From Tetrahymena elliotti 4EA (Eukaryota > Ciliophora > Oligohymenophorea > Hymenostomatida > Tetrahymenidae), in the NCBI GenBank assembly GCA_000231825.2, contig JH720297.1, positions 494,857-558,856 on the forward strand: DNA of 64,000 nucleotides. The letters run 5' to 3'. Position 1 is the first letter of the stretch; each line of letters opens with the position of its first letter. Positions 52,048 through 64,000 of this stretch are shown here, piece after piece. Position numbers and translations under genes: made by a program. The notes below the pieces were generated by a model that had not been told where the DNA came from, searched no databases, and was given only the letters and a program-made list of their open reading frames with translations.

Positions 52048-54461
52048 ATATAATATCTTTTAAACCAAATTTTTCAAAAAATATTAATTTTTTGAAATAG
52101 AAAAAAATTAAAAATAAAATTCTAAAATAATTTTCTAAATTTGTGTTCTTTTCATAGAAAATGTATCAAAATAGAAAGAAAATAAATTTTAAAATATTTA
52201 GATTAGAGTGATTAACTTTTAATGAAATAATTTTTTAAAAACAAAAAATTTAGAAATTTGATTAAGTACAAAAATTTAATTTAATTTTACTCATTAAAAT
52301 AAAATAGTGCACTGGATGCTCTTCAAATTAGTTCTTATTCTCATATAAGTGTGTAGATATTTATCCTATTTTTCATGTTTATGATGAAAATAGAGAATGT
52401 AAAGAATGTAAAAATTCTATAAAAAATAACTAATGTGTTGATAAATGTGACCCATTAGAATATTTAGATAAGAAAACCTAAATGTGCTAACCATGCGCAG
52501 CTGAGTGCCTATCTTGCTTTGGACCCACAGCAAAAGAAGTATTTTGAATTCTGAATTGTATTTATTAAAATCTTAAAAATTAGTGTTAATTATGTGCAGA
52601 TAGATACTTTTTAGATTCATAAGAAAAATCTATGTGAAGTTTGTGATCCTTTATGTGACACATGCACAAGCTCTGGAGATTCAAATTGTTTAAGGTAGGC
52701 ATAATTAACCATATAAAATTTTTAATTTATTTATTTTTATTAGCTGCAATAGTCCTTTGATTTTTTTGAAGGTAAATGCTTGAAAGAAGCTCCTGGAGGC
52801 TATTATAAAGATAAACAAAAAGGATAATTCAAAAAGTGTCATGAATTTTGCAAAACCTGTGATGGACTAAGTTAAAACGATTGCTTGTCTTGCTAAAAGA
52901 CTGACTTTATTTTAGAAAAACAATGGTTTAAGGAATTTCCATCAACATACTTTAATAATTTAACCTTAATGGAATGTACTAAATGTTAAGGTTAGTGTAA
53001 AGAATGCAAGTCTTCTGATTATTTTTTAAGCTGTCTAAATAATTGGTTTGTTTACAAAGGTACTTGTAAAGCTGCTTGTGAGCCAAATTTAACCTTTTAA
53101 GATGAGAATACAAAACAATGTGTACTTCTATGATTTCAGTACTTCCTTCTGATTAAACAAATGTAAAGTAGGTTATCTAAGATGATTAATCAGTGAAATC
53201 TGAAACTCCTTCAAAGAAGAGTATTCATTATTTTACTTCTATAAATATGAATAGTTAAAATTAAATTCTACCTTACTAAAATTCTTCAAATGACATAAGC
53301 CCAACCCCATCTTCTAGAACTCCAAATTAAAAAGATGAAAATTAAATGAATTTTGCTGATTTCAAAATAAGATAAACACCTCTCCGATAAACAACTCTAC
53401 CAAAGACAAGTGAAGCAGTTCTTACTTTCCAAAACAGTAAATTATATTATTAGTATTAAAATGTGAAAATTTAATAAATAAAATAGTTGAAGATTAAGGA
53501 AATATAGAAAAAACTCTTTAGATAGATTCAGTAAAAAATATAGATTCTATCCCTTAAGCTAATAAAAGAATTCTCAAAACAAGAAGATATCCAAATAAGC
53601 TCTATTACACTTTCGTATTTATAAATTTTTCTTAAAATAAATAAATTAATAATTAAACTATAAAAATAGATTGGAAATGAAATAATTTCTATTTTAACTA
53701 TTTATGACCCTTAACGAAGTAGATTATTCAGATCTGCTATGCTATTTTGCAAATATTTGATTCTCTTCTTAATAACTTATGTATCTTAAAATGTAAATTT
53801 AATCAAATACTTAATTTTTATTTAAAATTTTAATTTATAAAGACAAATTATGCAGTAGTTATTTTTGGATTATTAGCTGCAATTACTAGTAAAGGAATAC
53901 TGTAATTTACATTGTCTAAATTTGGTGTATGCCTAAGAAAAACAGGAGTACTTGCTTTCATATTTGTGATGATACTCACAGGAACTCATATTTGTTTTTG
54001 GTTTGTTCCAAGAGTACAATAAATAAGCAATAATTTAGATATGAAATGGTCTATTACTTACATTTTGATATTTACCATAGATTTCTTAGTTATATAATCT
54101 CTAATATCCTTTACTAATTATATAGTTACTATAAGATCAAATTATGTGAATAACTCAAAGCCTTAAAATTTATTGTTAAATATTTTGTTTAAATAACCAG
54201 CCTTACTCTAAAATAGAAGCTGAAAGAAATAAATGTTTTATTTATATTTTATATTAAAAATATTATTTCATTAGAAAATAAAATTATAATTCTAATTAAA
54301 CTCAACATTTTTATCAATTTATTTTAATTAGATTACTAATAATAAACACTCTTTAAAAAAACTAATTGGCTTTCAAATAATTAAAAAAAATTAAAATTTT
54401 GCCGCAAAAATATACATAAATTAAATTAAAGTAAATAACTGTAATAATATTAACTAATTAA

Positions 54462-56219
54462 ATGATAGATCACTATTAAGAATTAAATTTTCCAGTTTAA
54501 GAATGCTGCATAGGATACAATCCAATCCCATAATCAGTTGAAGAATTTTTTAAAGATAAATAGAATTAAAATATAGCTTTGAAGGTATAGTAGTTATCAT
54601 GCAATTGTGGATTGAAATGTTGGCAGAATTTATTCACATTTTTGAACACAAGAAAATATACACCTATTAAAAAGCTATCAATAACTTGGGGTCCTATAGT
54701 GCCTCTAAAGAAGTCAGTTTTTGAGTAAATAGCTACTGGAGTTAGTAATTTAAATAATCTTGAAAAATTAAGTGTTCATTTTTATTTTAAGAATAATTTT
54801 ATTGAAGTAATTGCAAATTGGATTTAAGAAATGATTGAAAAACTTAATGATTAAACTAAAAATCTTAGTATTAAAATTTTTTAAATTCAGGAGCCAGAAA
54901 TAGTAGATGATTAAAGGGTTGCTAAAGTATTGCGAGGAGTTAAAAATAGGAATAACATTTAGAATTTTAATTTTGGATATTACTTTTATAAGGATAATAA
55001 TAACTAAATGTTTTCATTTAGACAAACAACTGCAAGTCAATCTATAAAAGAGCAAACTCTATAAGGATTATCATAAATACTATTGACTAATAGTATTAGA
55101 AAGATGAAAATAATAATTAACTAATAACAAAAATTTTTCTAAAATGATAAAGAATTTTTATAATTTTGTAATGCAGTTCAGAATAGCAAAATGAATAATT
55201 TTATAATTTCATTGGATTAGGATATTTACACAAACAAAAATCTTTATAACAAATTAGAATAAGCATGGCTTAAAAATTAAAATTTAACACACTTTTCTTT
55301 GAGTTTCAATTAGAACTATAAATTCAAAAATATCTAACCTAATACTAATATTAGAATTACTAAATTTAATTCAAATTGGAAAGTTTTAAAGCTCAGAAAA
55401 TGTGATATAGATTTCTCATAAATTCCAAAGGATTTAAAGATCCTCCATCTGAGCGATCCATCAATAAATTTCTATTAAGATTTAGAAATACAGCTTGTAG
55501 GAAAAGTTCATTAATTGCAATAATTTTATATGAATTCAGCTAAACCTATTTTACTATCTAAATTTCCTTCTGTAATTGAATAATATTTTTAAAATTTGGA
55601 GGTATTACAGATAAAAAATATTTTAAATAATAAAAGAATGCTGAATTATCTAAAAGCAAATACAAATCTTCATACATTAAAATTAATATCTTTTAATCCA
55701 AATTTACTAAATTAAGAATAGCCAAATGTTTCATTTACAGAACTAATTGAAACGATAACGAAATGCCCTCATTTAAAGAACCTTCATTTAAGCATACCAA
55801 GTACTTATTTAATCTTCTAACCAGATTAATTTACTTTTGGAAATTATCTTGAGACATTTTAATTATCTATCTTTGATGCATAATCTAGTATAATAGGAAG
55901 GTTATAACCAATATTTGAGGCCCTTAACTATAATACCAGTCTACTAAAATTAGTAATTGATATAGAATTTTTCGGATACACTTTATTTGCTTAGTTAAAT
56001 TATTAATTACTTAAATTTAATCTAAGCTAAAATGAAACATTAACATAATTTGAAATCAATTTCTCAAAAAAAATAAAACTACCAATTAGTATACTTGCTT
56101 TTGAAGAGAAAACTAAGTAAAGGTATGTCTCTATGATGTAACTATGTGTCTTCAACCAATACATATAACCTTAATTGGTTTATAATCCATAACTATCTTT
56201 TTGGGATTTATACTTATGA
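54462..56219 (+). CDS. LRR-like protein of unknown function (585 aa)
   Basis: A single exon of exactly 586 codons. It has no signal peptide. An N-terminal Cys cluster (NFPVQECCIGY, SCNCGLKCWQ) is followed by repeated Leu-rich segments with irregular spacing: NNLEKLSVHFYF, TKNLSIKIF, WKVLKLRKCDIDF, LKILHLSD, LEVLQIKNIL, LHTLKLISF and CPHLKNLHLSIPS. These fit divergent leucine-rich repeats of the solenoid type common in ciliates and F-box-like proteins, although no F-box is visible. The role is presumably protein binding. It lies between the decayed Cys-rich gene and a broken beta-helix gene and is itself free of TGA. Confidence 0.68.
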
Positions 56220-56952
56220 CATATCAAATATTGAAGTCATTTAAAATATGTAAATAAATCTACTTAATAATTCTCCATATTATAAATAGAATAAATTAAT
56301 ATTATTAAAAATATTTATACTCTTTCCTTTCCAAAATAAAACAATTATATTATGATTCTTTAAAAAAATTCACCACTAACAATATTTTTTCATGCATTTT
56401 TAAAAAGTTATCCAAAAATAAAATAGTTAAATATCACTAAATTATTCAGCTTTGTCTAACAAAAAGTCTCTCAAAAAAGTAGAGGAATCCAGATCTAATG
56501 TTATGAGACAGAAACTATTTAAACTTTAAGGGGAACAAAAATAAAGTTACTTTTTTATTAGAAAAAAAATTCTAACCAAAATTATAAATAGAAAACTTCA
56601 AGATTCTTTAATTATTTGAATGAAAATTTTTAATTTCTCAATTTAATATTTGAATGAAAGCTACTTAAAGAAATACAAATTATTTGTTTATTCCTAAAAA
56701 ACCTCACAAATTTTTAAAATAAAATTTCTTTTGTATTTTAGCTACAATTAAATTTAAATTAAAAATATTGTATTTCTAAAACAGCAGCTTGATGCAATTT
56801 TTGAATCAAATCTAAAAGTAATCTTTCTTTTTTGTAATTATTTTTGTTTTTAAATAAAAGATTTAGATGTTTTATTTCAGCTTTTTATTATTATACCTTT
56901 GATTCATACATAATCTTTTAATATTTATTAATTAAAAGCAATAAAAAATTCA
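56220..56952. other. Intergenic AT-rich spacer
   Basis: No coding-like frame, RNA gene or repeat is seen. Confidence 0.45.
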
Positions 56953-59900
56953 ATGAGAGAATATTATTTATCTATTTATATTATTAACAGCTTAATCAGT
57001 TTAATTTATAGCTAGATTAGCCATGTTAAACTACTTTAATGGATTATATATATTTAGCAACAAGGAATTAATTTTAATTGTATTGTTGGAAAAATTATTA
57101 TTGTAGATTAAAATGAACTCATCTTTGATCTAGATTTCTATGGCTAGTAAATAAAATCACCAATAGTGCTTTCAAACATCAAGAAAGTGAATCTAAATTA
57201 AATTTAATTGGCAAATGGTAATTTTAATTTTACTGATCGCTCTGCCTATTTTTTATATGTTGAGAAAATTCAAGAATTTACCATAGATAAAATAAATCTA
57301 GATGGAACATAATTGCTCATATCTAATGAAAACAAGTGAAATAAACATTCTAAAAATAGGCTATGCTAATATAAACAAGTCAGCAAGCATTTTGTTAAGA
57401 GCAATTGATATTAAGATAAATAATTTAATAATAGATTATAATTATATAAATCTAAATATTTTTGGCTAGAATATTCTATTTATAGATAAATTACAAATTA
57501 GGTTTTTTATAATAAAAACTATTAATTTAGTTCAAATTATGTAATTTAAATCAACTATTTCATAATGATTGGTTTGCCTAATTAAAAATTAAAAAATAAT
57601 CAAATTGATAATTAAGAAACAATTCATAAAACTTATAATTCTCCTAATTAAATTGCATCCTTTTATATAATCTTTTATGGATAAAGTGATTCAAAAATCA
57701 AAATTAAAAATGTGATAAATCAAGGAAATTTTAATTATTTCATTTTATTTGGTGTAGATTTAAGTTTAACTTCCAGTGCTTTAAATAGATTCAATAAATT
57801 ATTAAATATCAAATGAGAAGTCTACTTTTTAAATCAGTATCTAAAACTTTGAAGATGTTAATATAGATTCTATTTATTAAAGGAAGTGATATAAAATATC
57901 TAAATATTATATCAAATTCACTGATTTATGTCTCTGAATGCTTTAATTTGTATATCAATAAAGTTAATATTTTAGAAAATGTTTAACTTGCATCAAGCTT
58001 TTTAAATCGAACAATTTCCAATAAAACTATTAATCAGTTTATAGCTAGTCCTGGATGTAGATTTTATCAAAAAATCCTAAGCATATTCTCTCAATACATT
58101 TTGATTAGTAACTTAGATTTTTAAGGAGTAGTTCTTGATTCCTATATTTTATATTCTGAAGAAACTACTTTTGTAAATATATAAAACATAATCTTAGATG
58201 ACATTAAATTCAAAGATTAATCTTTATTCTACATTGATCTAGTTGGCTAGTTTAATTTTACAAACGCAATTATGTAAAATATTGTATTCATTTCATAAAT
58301 GTAAGAAATTTAGAATTAGCAATTATATATGTTATAATTATCAAAAATCTAGGAAATTATTTAAAATTCAAAAATATATTTGCTGATATGGGTTCATCTA
58401 AAAATTTATCATTTTTATTCTTAAAGCCAATATAATCAGTACTCAATAAATTTACTGCAGAGATAAAAGACTCTAAGTTTATGAATGGAGAGTCTTTAGA
58501 TTATGGAGGATGTGTACTGATTTAAAACTCTAATTAAACTATAAAATAATCTTTCAATTTATTTTTCTTTAATACAACATTTGATTCTTGTGTAAGCAAA
58601 TATTTAGGAGGTGCTGTTTCAGGGGGTTATTTGGTTGAAGCTAAAGATCTTTCTATAATAAATATTAGAAGTATGATAGGAGGAGGTAAAATCTCAATCT
58701 AATTAAAAAGAACCTGCAGTAGATTAATTTTAATAACAACTAAGCATATTTGATTGGTGATGATTATAGTTTTGAGATAGAAGAGATAGTTATCTTGAAA
58801 ATTTAAGAAATGAATTTAAATTTGCAAGAACCATACACTTTTATTTAGACTGACTAATTTTTATAATAAGGACTTACTTACATTATTTCTCTTTCCTTTA
58901 AAATAAATGGTTAGTTGTTAACTCAATTTAATGAAAACGCATCATTTGGAAATATTTATAAATTCATAAGAAATGTTACTCATAATTACCTGCAAGAAAC
59001 TCCTTCATTATTAGCAAATACATACTCTCCTTACTTTATTTGGTTTTCTTAAAATACAGACTTTAAGGGAAAGTAGTAAGCAAATTTAAGTTTTGAACAA
59101 ATATTTTTTAATACTGATTATAAGTTGAGTACCACTAAATATTCTATTAAAAAACATTGCAAAGAATAAGATATGGAAAAAGTTGAGATCTAAAATGGTG
59201 CTTAAAGTAGTTTTATATGTAGATATTGTGAGTCTAATAAAGTTAATTATGATCAAACATAGTGCTAAACTTGTTCTTTTTAATATTTTTTAACAATGTT
59301 TTGCTAACTACTCAGTATTATAAAATTCTTATTGGAGAGCAAACTACACTGCAGATTCAAATTTTATTTATAGATGTTCACTTAACCCTTCTAGTTGTGT
59401 TTCAGGTAAATTATTTTTTTATCAGTTGAATTTACCTAAAAAATCTTTTTATTTTATTTGTTTAAATATTACTATTTCTAACTTAATTACATATGAATTT
59501 TAGAACTATGTTACTGATATTATTAGTATCAATTTATTTTATTTTAATTCATGAATTCTAAAATAGATTGACAACTAGCTAAATTTATTTTTATACTCCC
59601 TTCAAAAATATTTTAAGATATTTTCAAATTTAAAATTGAAAAAATTTATTTCAAGTTTACCTTTTGTTAATTTTAAACAAACAAATAAAGAGTAAAAAAA
59701 AAAAATTTAATATTTTCTATCAAATATTTTTCACAATATTGATATTCGAATTCAAAGTTAAAAATATTTAAATTATTTAGTTGTTAAAAAAATTATTTTT
59801 AAAAGGAAGCGGAGTGGGTAATTCTTTATGTTATGAAGGAAATATTGAGGCATAATGCTTAAATTGTGATATTGATGGAGTTTATTGGTATTAAAAATAT

Positions 59901-60555
59901 TCTATGCAAGGGAATTTTTAGTGTTCTAAATGTAATTCGATAGCATAAAATTTTGTTAAATTTATTATCATACTGATTTTCCTAATAATTAGCTTAGTAG
60001 TTATTATTATGGTTACATTTAAATGATAGAGAAATAAAATATATGCTCATTATCTATCATAAATGTGAGTTTTTTATATATAGGAAAAACTTTATAAATA
60101 AGAATCTCTCTTCTACTTACATTATAATTTTTATGTTTCATGCATCTATCTTCATAGTTGCTCTTCAATTCTTGAATATAGATATTATTTCTTCTATTTC
60201 TTCATCTTAACTAGCTTTTTATAGTCCCCTGGACTCTCAATTCTTTTCTCTTATTTGCTTGATATCTGATTATAAATCTTCATAGACTTCTATTGGATAT
60301 TTATATCTTTTGTTTGCTTTCCTCGTCCCAATATTTCTATTTGCATTGATACTAATATTCTTAGTAATTATGTTTGCTTTTAAAAAAGTTTCTTTTAGAC
60401 AGTCACTATATATTGGATATCTATCTTTAATTTCTTTAATTTATATTTTCCTGGCTGCTTTTTATTCTATCCGCCTTGAGATATGTCTATCAAGCTTTAC
60501 TTGCTTTAATCTTGAGAAAGATAAATCTTATTCCCTTATAGATTTAAGCTTATAA
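56953..60555 (+). pseudogene. Broken beta-helix/multi-membrane surface protein gene
   Basis: The frame opens at ATG 56953 with a signal peptide (MREYYLSIYIINSLISLIYS) and continues to TGA at 57337-57339. Related sequence then resumes in other frames. INKSASILLRAIDIKINNLI starts near 57380. NYQFSSNYVIQINYF starts near 57510. SFNLFFFNTTFDSC and YLGGAVSGGYLVEAKDLSII (beta-helix type, near 58550-58660) follow. A Cys motif FQCSKCNSIAQ with a membrane helix sits near 59920-60010. A last stretch (60030-60555) has four or five membrane segments ending FNLEKDKSYSLIDLSL. The order matches a ciliate family of signal-peptide, beta-helix, Cys-rich stalk and multi-membrane proteins (family knowledge from memory). 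Not all frame breaks could be explained by GT...AG introns of normal size, so a pseudogene is preferred, but missed introns cannot be excluded. Confidence 0.5.
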
Positions 60556-61315
60556 TGTGGAAATTCTAGTTAATTAGAAAAAATCTAGATACTTAGTCTC
60601 ATAATATTATTCATATTTTTAATTCCTTTCTTTTTTGAGAGTTTAACCGAAAAATATTTTAGGAATTTATGGTAATAATTAGGCTTTCTAATTTAAATTA
60701 TTTGTGGATAATTTGAAAAATAAAATTTGGGTTTTTAATTTTAGAACTTCAAATGTGTTCAAATGAATTAAGTGAGGTGTAAAATACAAAAAAAATTGAG
60801 GTATTTGAGTTTGAAATATATTTAAAAAGTTAAATGTAATTGATTTATTATCAAATTATTTACATTGAAATTTATACAAATAAACACATTCTAAATTTCG
60901 ACTGATAGAAAAAACATTTGAAATTGAAAGCTATTCTCAGGAATTACAAACCTACTAGTGGTTGATATAAGACCCTAATTAATGAAAAATAATTAGTATT
61001 TTAGACTTACTCACTTATAATGAATTCGCATTAGCCGCATTCAGAGTGCATAAAGTAAGTAATACAAGTGAAGTAAAATTTCTTACAAAAGAAAGTATTA
61101 ATGAGTTGTAAACATAATATTAAATAATGTGAAAATTGAAACAAAAATTTGGTAAAAACTTTTTCTTTATTTTGGTTGATCAAATAAGATTGATTATTTG
61201 CTTAGCAAACTATTTATTTTAAAATCAAATTAGTCTATTGAATTAACCTTAAGATATAATAATATAAACATAAAAAATTCAGCTGATCCTCATAAAGTAT
61301 TAAATTTATATCAAA
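60556..61315. other. Intergenic AT-rich spacer
   Basis: No supported gene. It presumably includes the promoter of the last gene. Confidence 0.45.
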
Positions 61316-64000
61316 ATGAAACTAAATTACTACTAAAAATATTTCATACTAAACTTAATTTATTTATCATATTTGATTGATCTTGCATTATCAGGTATTT
61401 TATTAGCTTTAATTTTTTGTTAGTTTTTATCAACTCTATATTTACTTCTACAATATTTAAAAACAGATTAGCTTAATAGCTAGGAGTATCTACTCAAGGA
61501 GCTCCAAAATGAAATCTAAGATCCATCAATATAAAGATTATGGGAAAATTCTAAAATTATTTAATGCGAAGACACAAACTTTATATAATTTAAGAATAAA
61601 TATATTTTATCTTCTATCTCTTTAGAAGGATATTCTTATCTTAAAAGATAATTCGAAATTCCAATTCCTCATTATAAAATATCTTTATCCTTTGAAATTT
61701 TGCTCATATTTAGCTAAGAAAATAATGACACAATCAATATTTAATATGATAATAATAATGCAGGGATTGCCCATTTTGATAATAAGCAAGGTAAGTCTTA
61801 CTGTTTCAAAGGTCATAATTAAATACTTGAGTTTTATTAACTCTAATTTAATCATAATGCAAAATACTTTGTTTTGAATCTCACAAGATAATCTAAAATT
61901 GGAACCAATAATATAATACCCTTAGACTTTGCTTTGAAGAATATATTTATAAAAATACACTAATGCCACGAATCTTGCTCTGAATGCAGCGGACCCAGTG
62001 AGGTAAAATTATATTAAAAAAATAATTTAGCTAACTATGAAATAGAAAAGTAAAAATAACTCCTTAATTTTATAAATTAGAATGAATGCATATTGTGTCC
62101 TGAAGGAGCAAACTTAATTAATAATACATGTAAATGCTAAAATGGAAAATTATTAGAAAACTATAGATGTGTTGACAGATGTAATTATTAATATATCTAA
62201 ATTTAGAAAGACAATAGGTGCATATAAAATAATTGTAACATAACTTCATGCTCTTAATGTGACTCTGATAAATTTAATTAATGTTAGTTATGCTAAACTG
62301 ATTATTTTAACTATGAAGGATTATGTATTTAAAAATGTCCTCAATGGACATTTTAATAAGAATAAAATTGTATAAGCAAGGCAACAGAAAAATCTTAAAG
62401 TAAATTTTTGTGGTTTATTTTTCCAATTTGACTTTACTATTACTGAAATTTGTTTTTTTTTGCTTTTTTTATATATCTTACATATCTTTATTTAAATTAA
62501 TTATTTCTTCTTTACATTTAAATAAGGTTCTAGCTTCCTTATTTAAGGATTATATAATTAGTTTATTTCTCAAGAATAAGCAAATCGACTTTAATTAGAA
62601 TACTCTGGATTTTCATCAACTTAACAAAGCTAAATAAGATATTGTGGTAATTAATTTTACATTGGTGGTCCACTTCCTTCTTCAAGTCAAGTAATGATAA
62701 AAAAATCTATTTAGTTTATGTAAGCATAATTTAATTAAGTCTAACTTGAATGTAAAGATATCTTTAAAAATCTATAAATAGTCCCCCACATTATTCTTTA
62801 ACATTAACCTTCAATTACGTTTTGATTGACATGGCTAAAAACGAAGGATTTAAGATCATTGTTGATGGTAGAGTCATATCCTTCATTAGTTAATCAAATG
62901 AAAATTTATCTAAAAGTTAGAATATATGCGGAGGAAGTTAAACAGACTCAATAGGTTAATTTAACTAGACTTTTCAGCATAACTCATAAAATATTACCAT
63001 TGAAATTTATATGGAGATATATTAACTTTTTACCACCCAATCTTTTGGAATTAGAGATATTCTTTTGATATCTTAAAATGTAAAATTATTTGAATTTGTT
63101 AAATAAATTATAATAAAATTCTTTATTTTTTAAAAAGTGTAAAGAGAATTGCCAAGTTTGTAATCAAATAGGGGTCTGCACTTAATGTTAACTAGATTTT
63201 TTATATTAAGAAAGTGATAATACATGCAGAAAAAAACAGTAATGTTCTCTTGGTCATTACAGTGAATTTGCTTAAAATAAATGCTCAAAATGTCATTCAT
63301 AATGTAAAACTTGCACTGGGCCTTTAAAAAACTAATGTTTATCTTGTCAAAGTGGGAAATATTTATTTGAAGATAACTGTGTTGAGTAATGTCCAGCTGG
63401 CACCTTTTAAAATAAATAAAGAGAGTGTTAAAGTTGCAACTCCACTTGTTAGACATGCTCAGATGAAAAAGTCTATAGTTGTTTAACATGCCCTTCATGT
63501 AAAATTTCTATTTTAAAAAGTAAATAATATAACTTTTTTTATTAAACAATAGAAAGTGTATATTAGGAAGGATATTGCCTCTCTAGATGTACTTAAAGAT
63601 ACTACTTACAAATCAGTAATTTAAAATGTTTCAAATGTTCCTCATAATGTTAAGAATGCTTTGGGCCTGACTCTGATCAAGTAATTAAATAATTAATAAA
63701 AAAAAATTATAAAAGAATTTCTTTTAAATTTAATAGTGTAAGTCTTGTTCAAAATCTAAATATCTTCTTGACTCATCATGTGTGAAGAGTTGTCCAGAAG
63801 ACTATTTTATCTCTGAGGAAAATAAATGTGAAAAATGTGATGAAGGATGTGAGAATTGCTAATATAGTAGCAACAATTGCACATAGTAATTATTTAAAAA
63901 TAAAAATAAAATAAATAATTTTAAATTTTGTAAAAGATGCAAAACTGGTTATCTAATGCTTTAAAATTAATGTTTTACTCATCCTCCTTTAGGATATTAT
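61316..64000 (+). CDS. Second Cys-rich furin-repeat surface protein gene, 5' part (runs off window)
   Basis: Starts at ATG 61316 with a hydrophobic leader (NYYQKYFILNLIYLSYLIDL). A beta domain with IPHYKISLSFEILLIF leads to the first Cys motif QCHESCSECSGPSE (to ~62002). An intron ends at 62079, then CILCPEGANL... and more Cys repeats. Another intron ends near 62526. A second beta domain contains IPPHYSLTLTFNYVLID, NICGGSQTDSIGQF and FGIRDILLI; a 62-nt intron with a GTAAGC donor (62720-62781) joins its halves in phase. After a further intron (to ~63136), furin-like repeats continue to the window edge. Architecture and intron placement match the gene at 36185, but sequence identity is clearly lower, so this is an older paralog. 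No disabling change was found. A second hydrophobic stretch after the leader may be intronic or a membrane anchor. Confidence 0.75.

Larger units (their letters stand above)
45797..54223 (+). pseudogene. Decayed tandem copy of the Cys-rich furin-repeat surface protein gene
   Basis: Homology to 36756-45233 runs through exons and introns in the same order, including the second beta domain (46313-46860), Cys repeats and the C-terminal membrane segments (53690-54220). The signal-peptide exon and first beta domain are absent. Lesions include a 2-nt loss that makes TGA at 47228-47230, a deletion of ~0.7 kb near 47926, loss of ~18 nt near 48870, a Cys-to-TGA nonsense change at 49951-49953 (GAG TGA where the paralog has GAG TGC), a ~60-nt loss near 52610, and many Cys substitutions. 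One intron (after 50255 to about 52305) is ~2 kb against ~70 bp in the paralog because of inserted DNA. The last exons keep an open frame to TGA at 54221. Expression as a full protein is unlikely. Confidence 0.8.

Overview
The window is nuclear DNA of a ciliate, most likely macronuclear DNA of a Tetrahymena-type oligohymenophorean. The DNA is extremely AT-rich. Conserved proteins (eIF4E, acyl carrier protein, a synaptojanin-like phosphatase, an SLC37-like transporter) read through only if TAA and TAG encode Gln and TGA is the sole stop. Genes carry short GT...AG introns, mostly 45-160 nt, and proteins have long Gln/Asn/Ser-rich tails. No operons, rRNA or tRNA genes, CRISPR arrays, telomere repeats or chromosome-breakage sites were seen. 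Exon models below were built by hand from reading frame and splice-site phase.

Left part (0-35 kb), ordinary cellular genes: a large leucine-rich-repeat protein; an unrecognised 513-aa protein; an SLC37-type MFS transporter; a small unrecognised minus-strand gene; two related giant cyclic-nucleotide-binding-domain proteins (10.7-14.3 and 16.4-23.1 kb) flanking a Ser/Asn-rich gene; a mitochondrial-type acyl carrier protein; a YbaK/PrdX-type aminoacyl-tRNA deacylase (minus); an eIF4E-family protein (minus); a short, probably degenerate importin-alpha-like gene; a TPR protein; and a SAC plus inositol-5-phosphatase protein.

Right part (36-64 kb), a cluster of cysteine-rich surface-protein genes. 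An apparently intact ~9 kb gene (signal peptide, beta-type domains, many furin-like Cys repeats, C-terminal membrane segments) is followed by a tandem copy with no 5' end that carries stops, frameshifts and deletions. One intron of that copy has grown by about 2 kb. It contains an 860-bp element with hAT-type ends and a perfect 8-bp target-site duplication, and next to it a piece that resembles a transposase zinc ribbon. Downstream come an LRR-like gene, a broken beta-helix/multi-membrane surface-protein gene, and the 5' part of a further relative of the Cys-rich gene that runs off the window.

The left genes look like unlinked housekeeping and signalling functions (phosphoinositide turnover, cyclic-nucleotide sensing, translation, mitochondrial lipoate/Fe-S/complex I support). 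The right part looks like a fast-evolving surface-antigen-like family growing by duplication and decay. The strongest novelty candidate is the hAT-type element retained in what appears to be somatic ciliate DNA.
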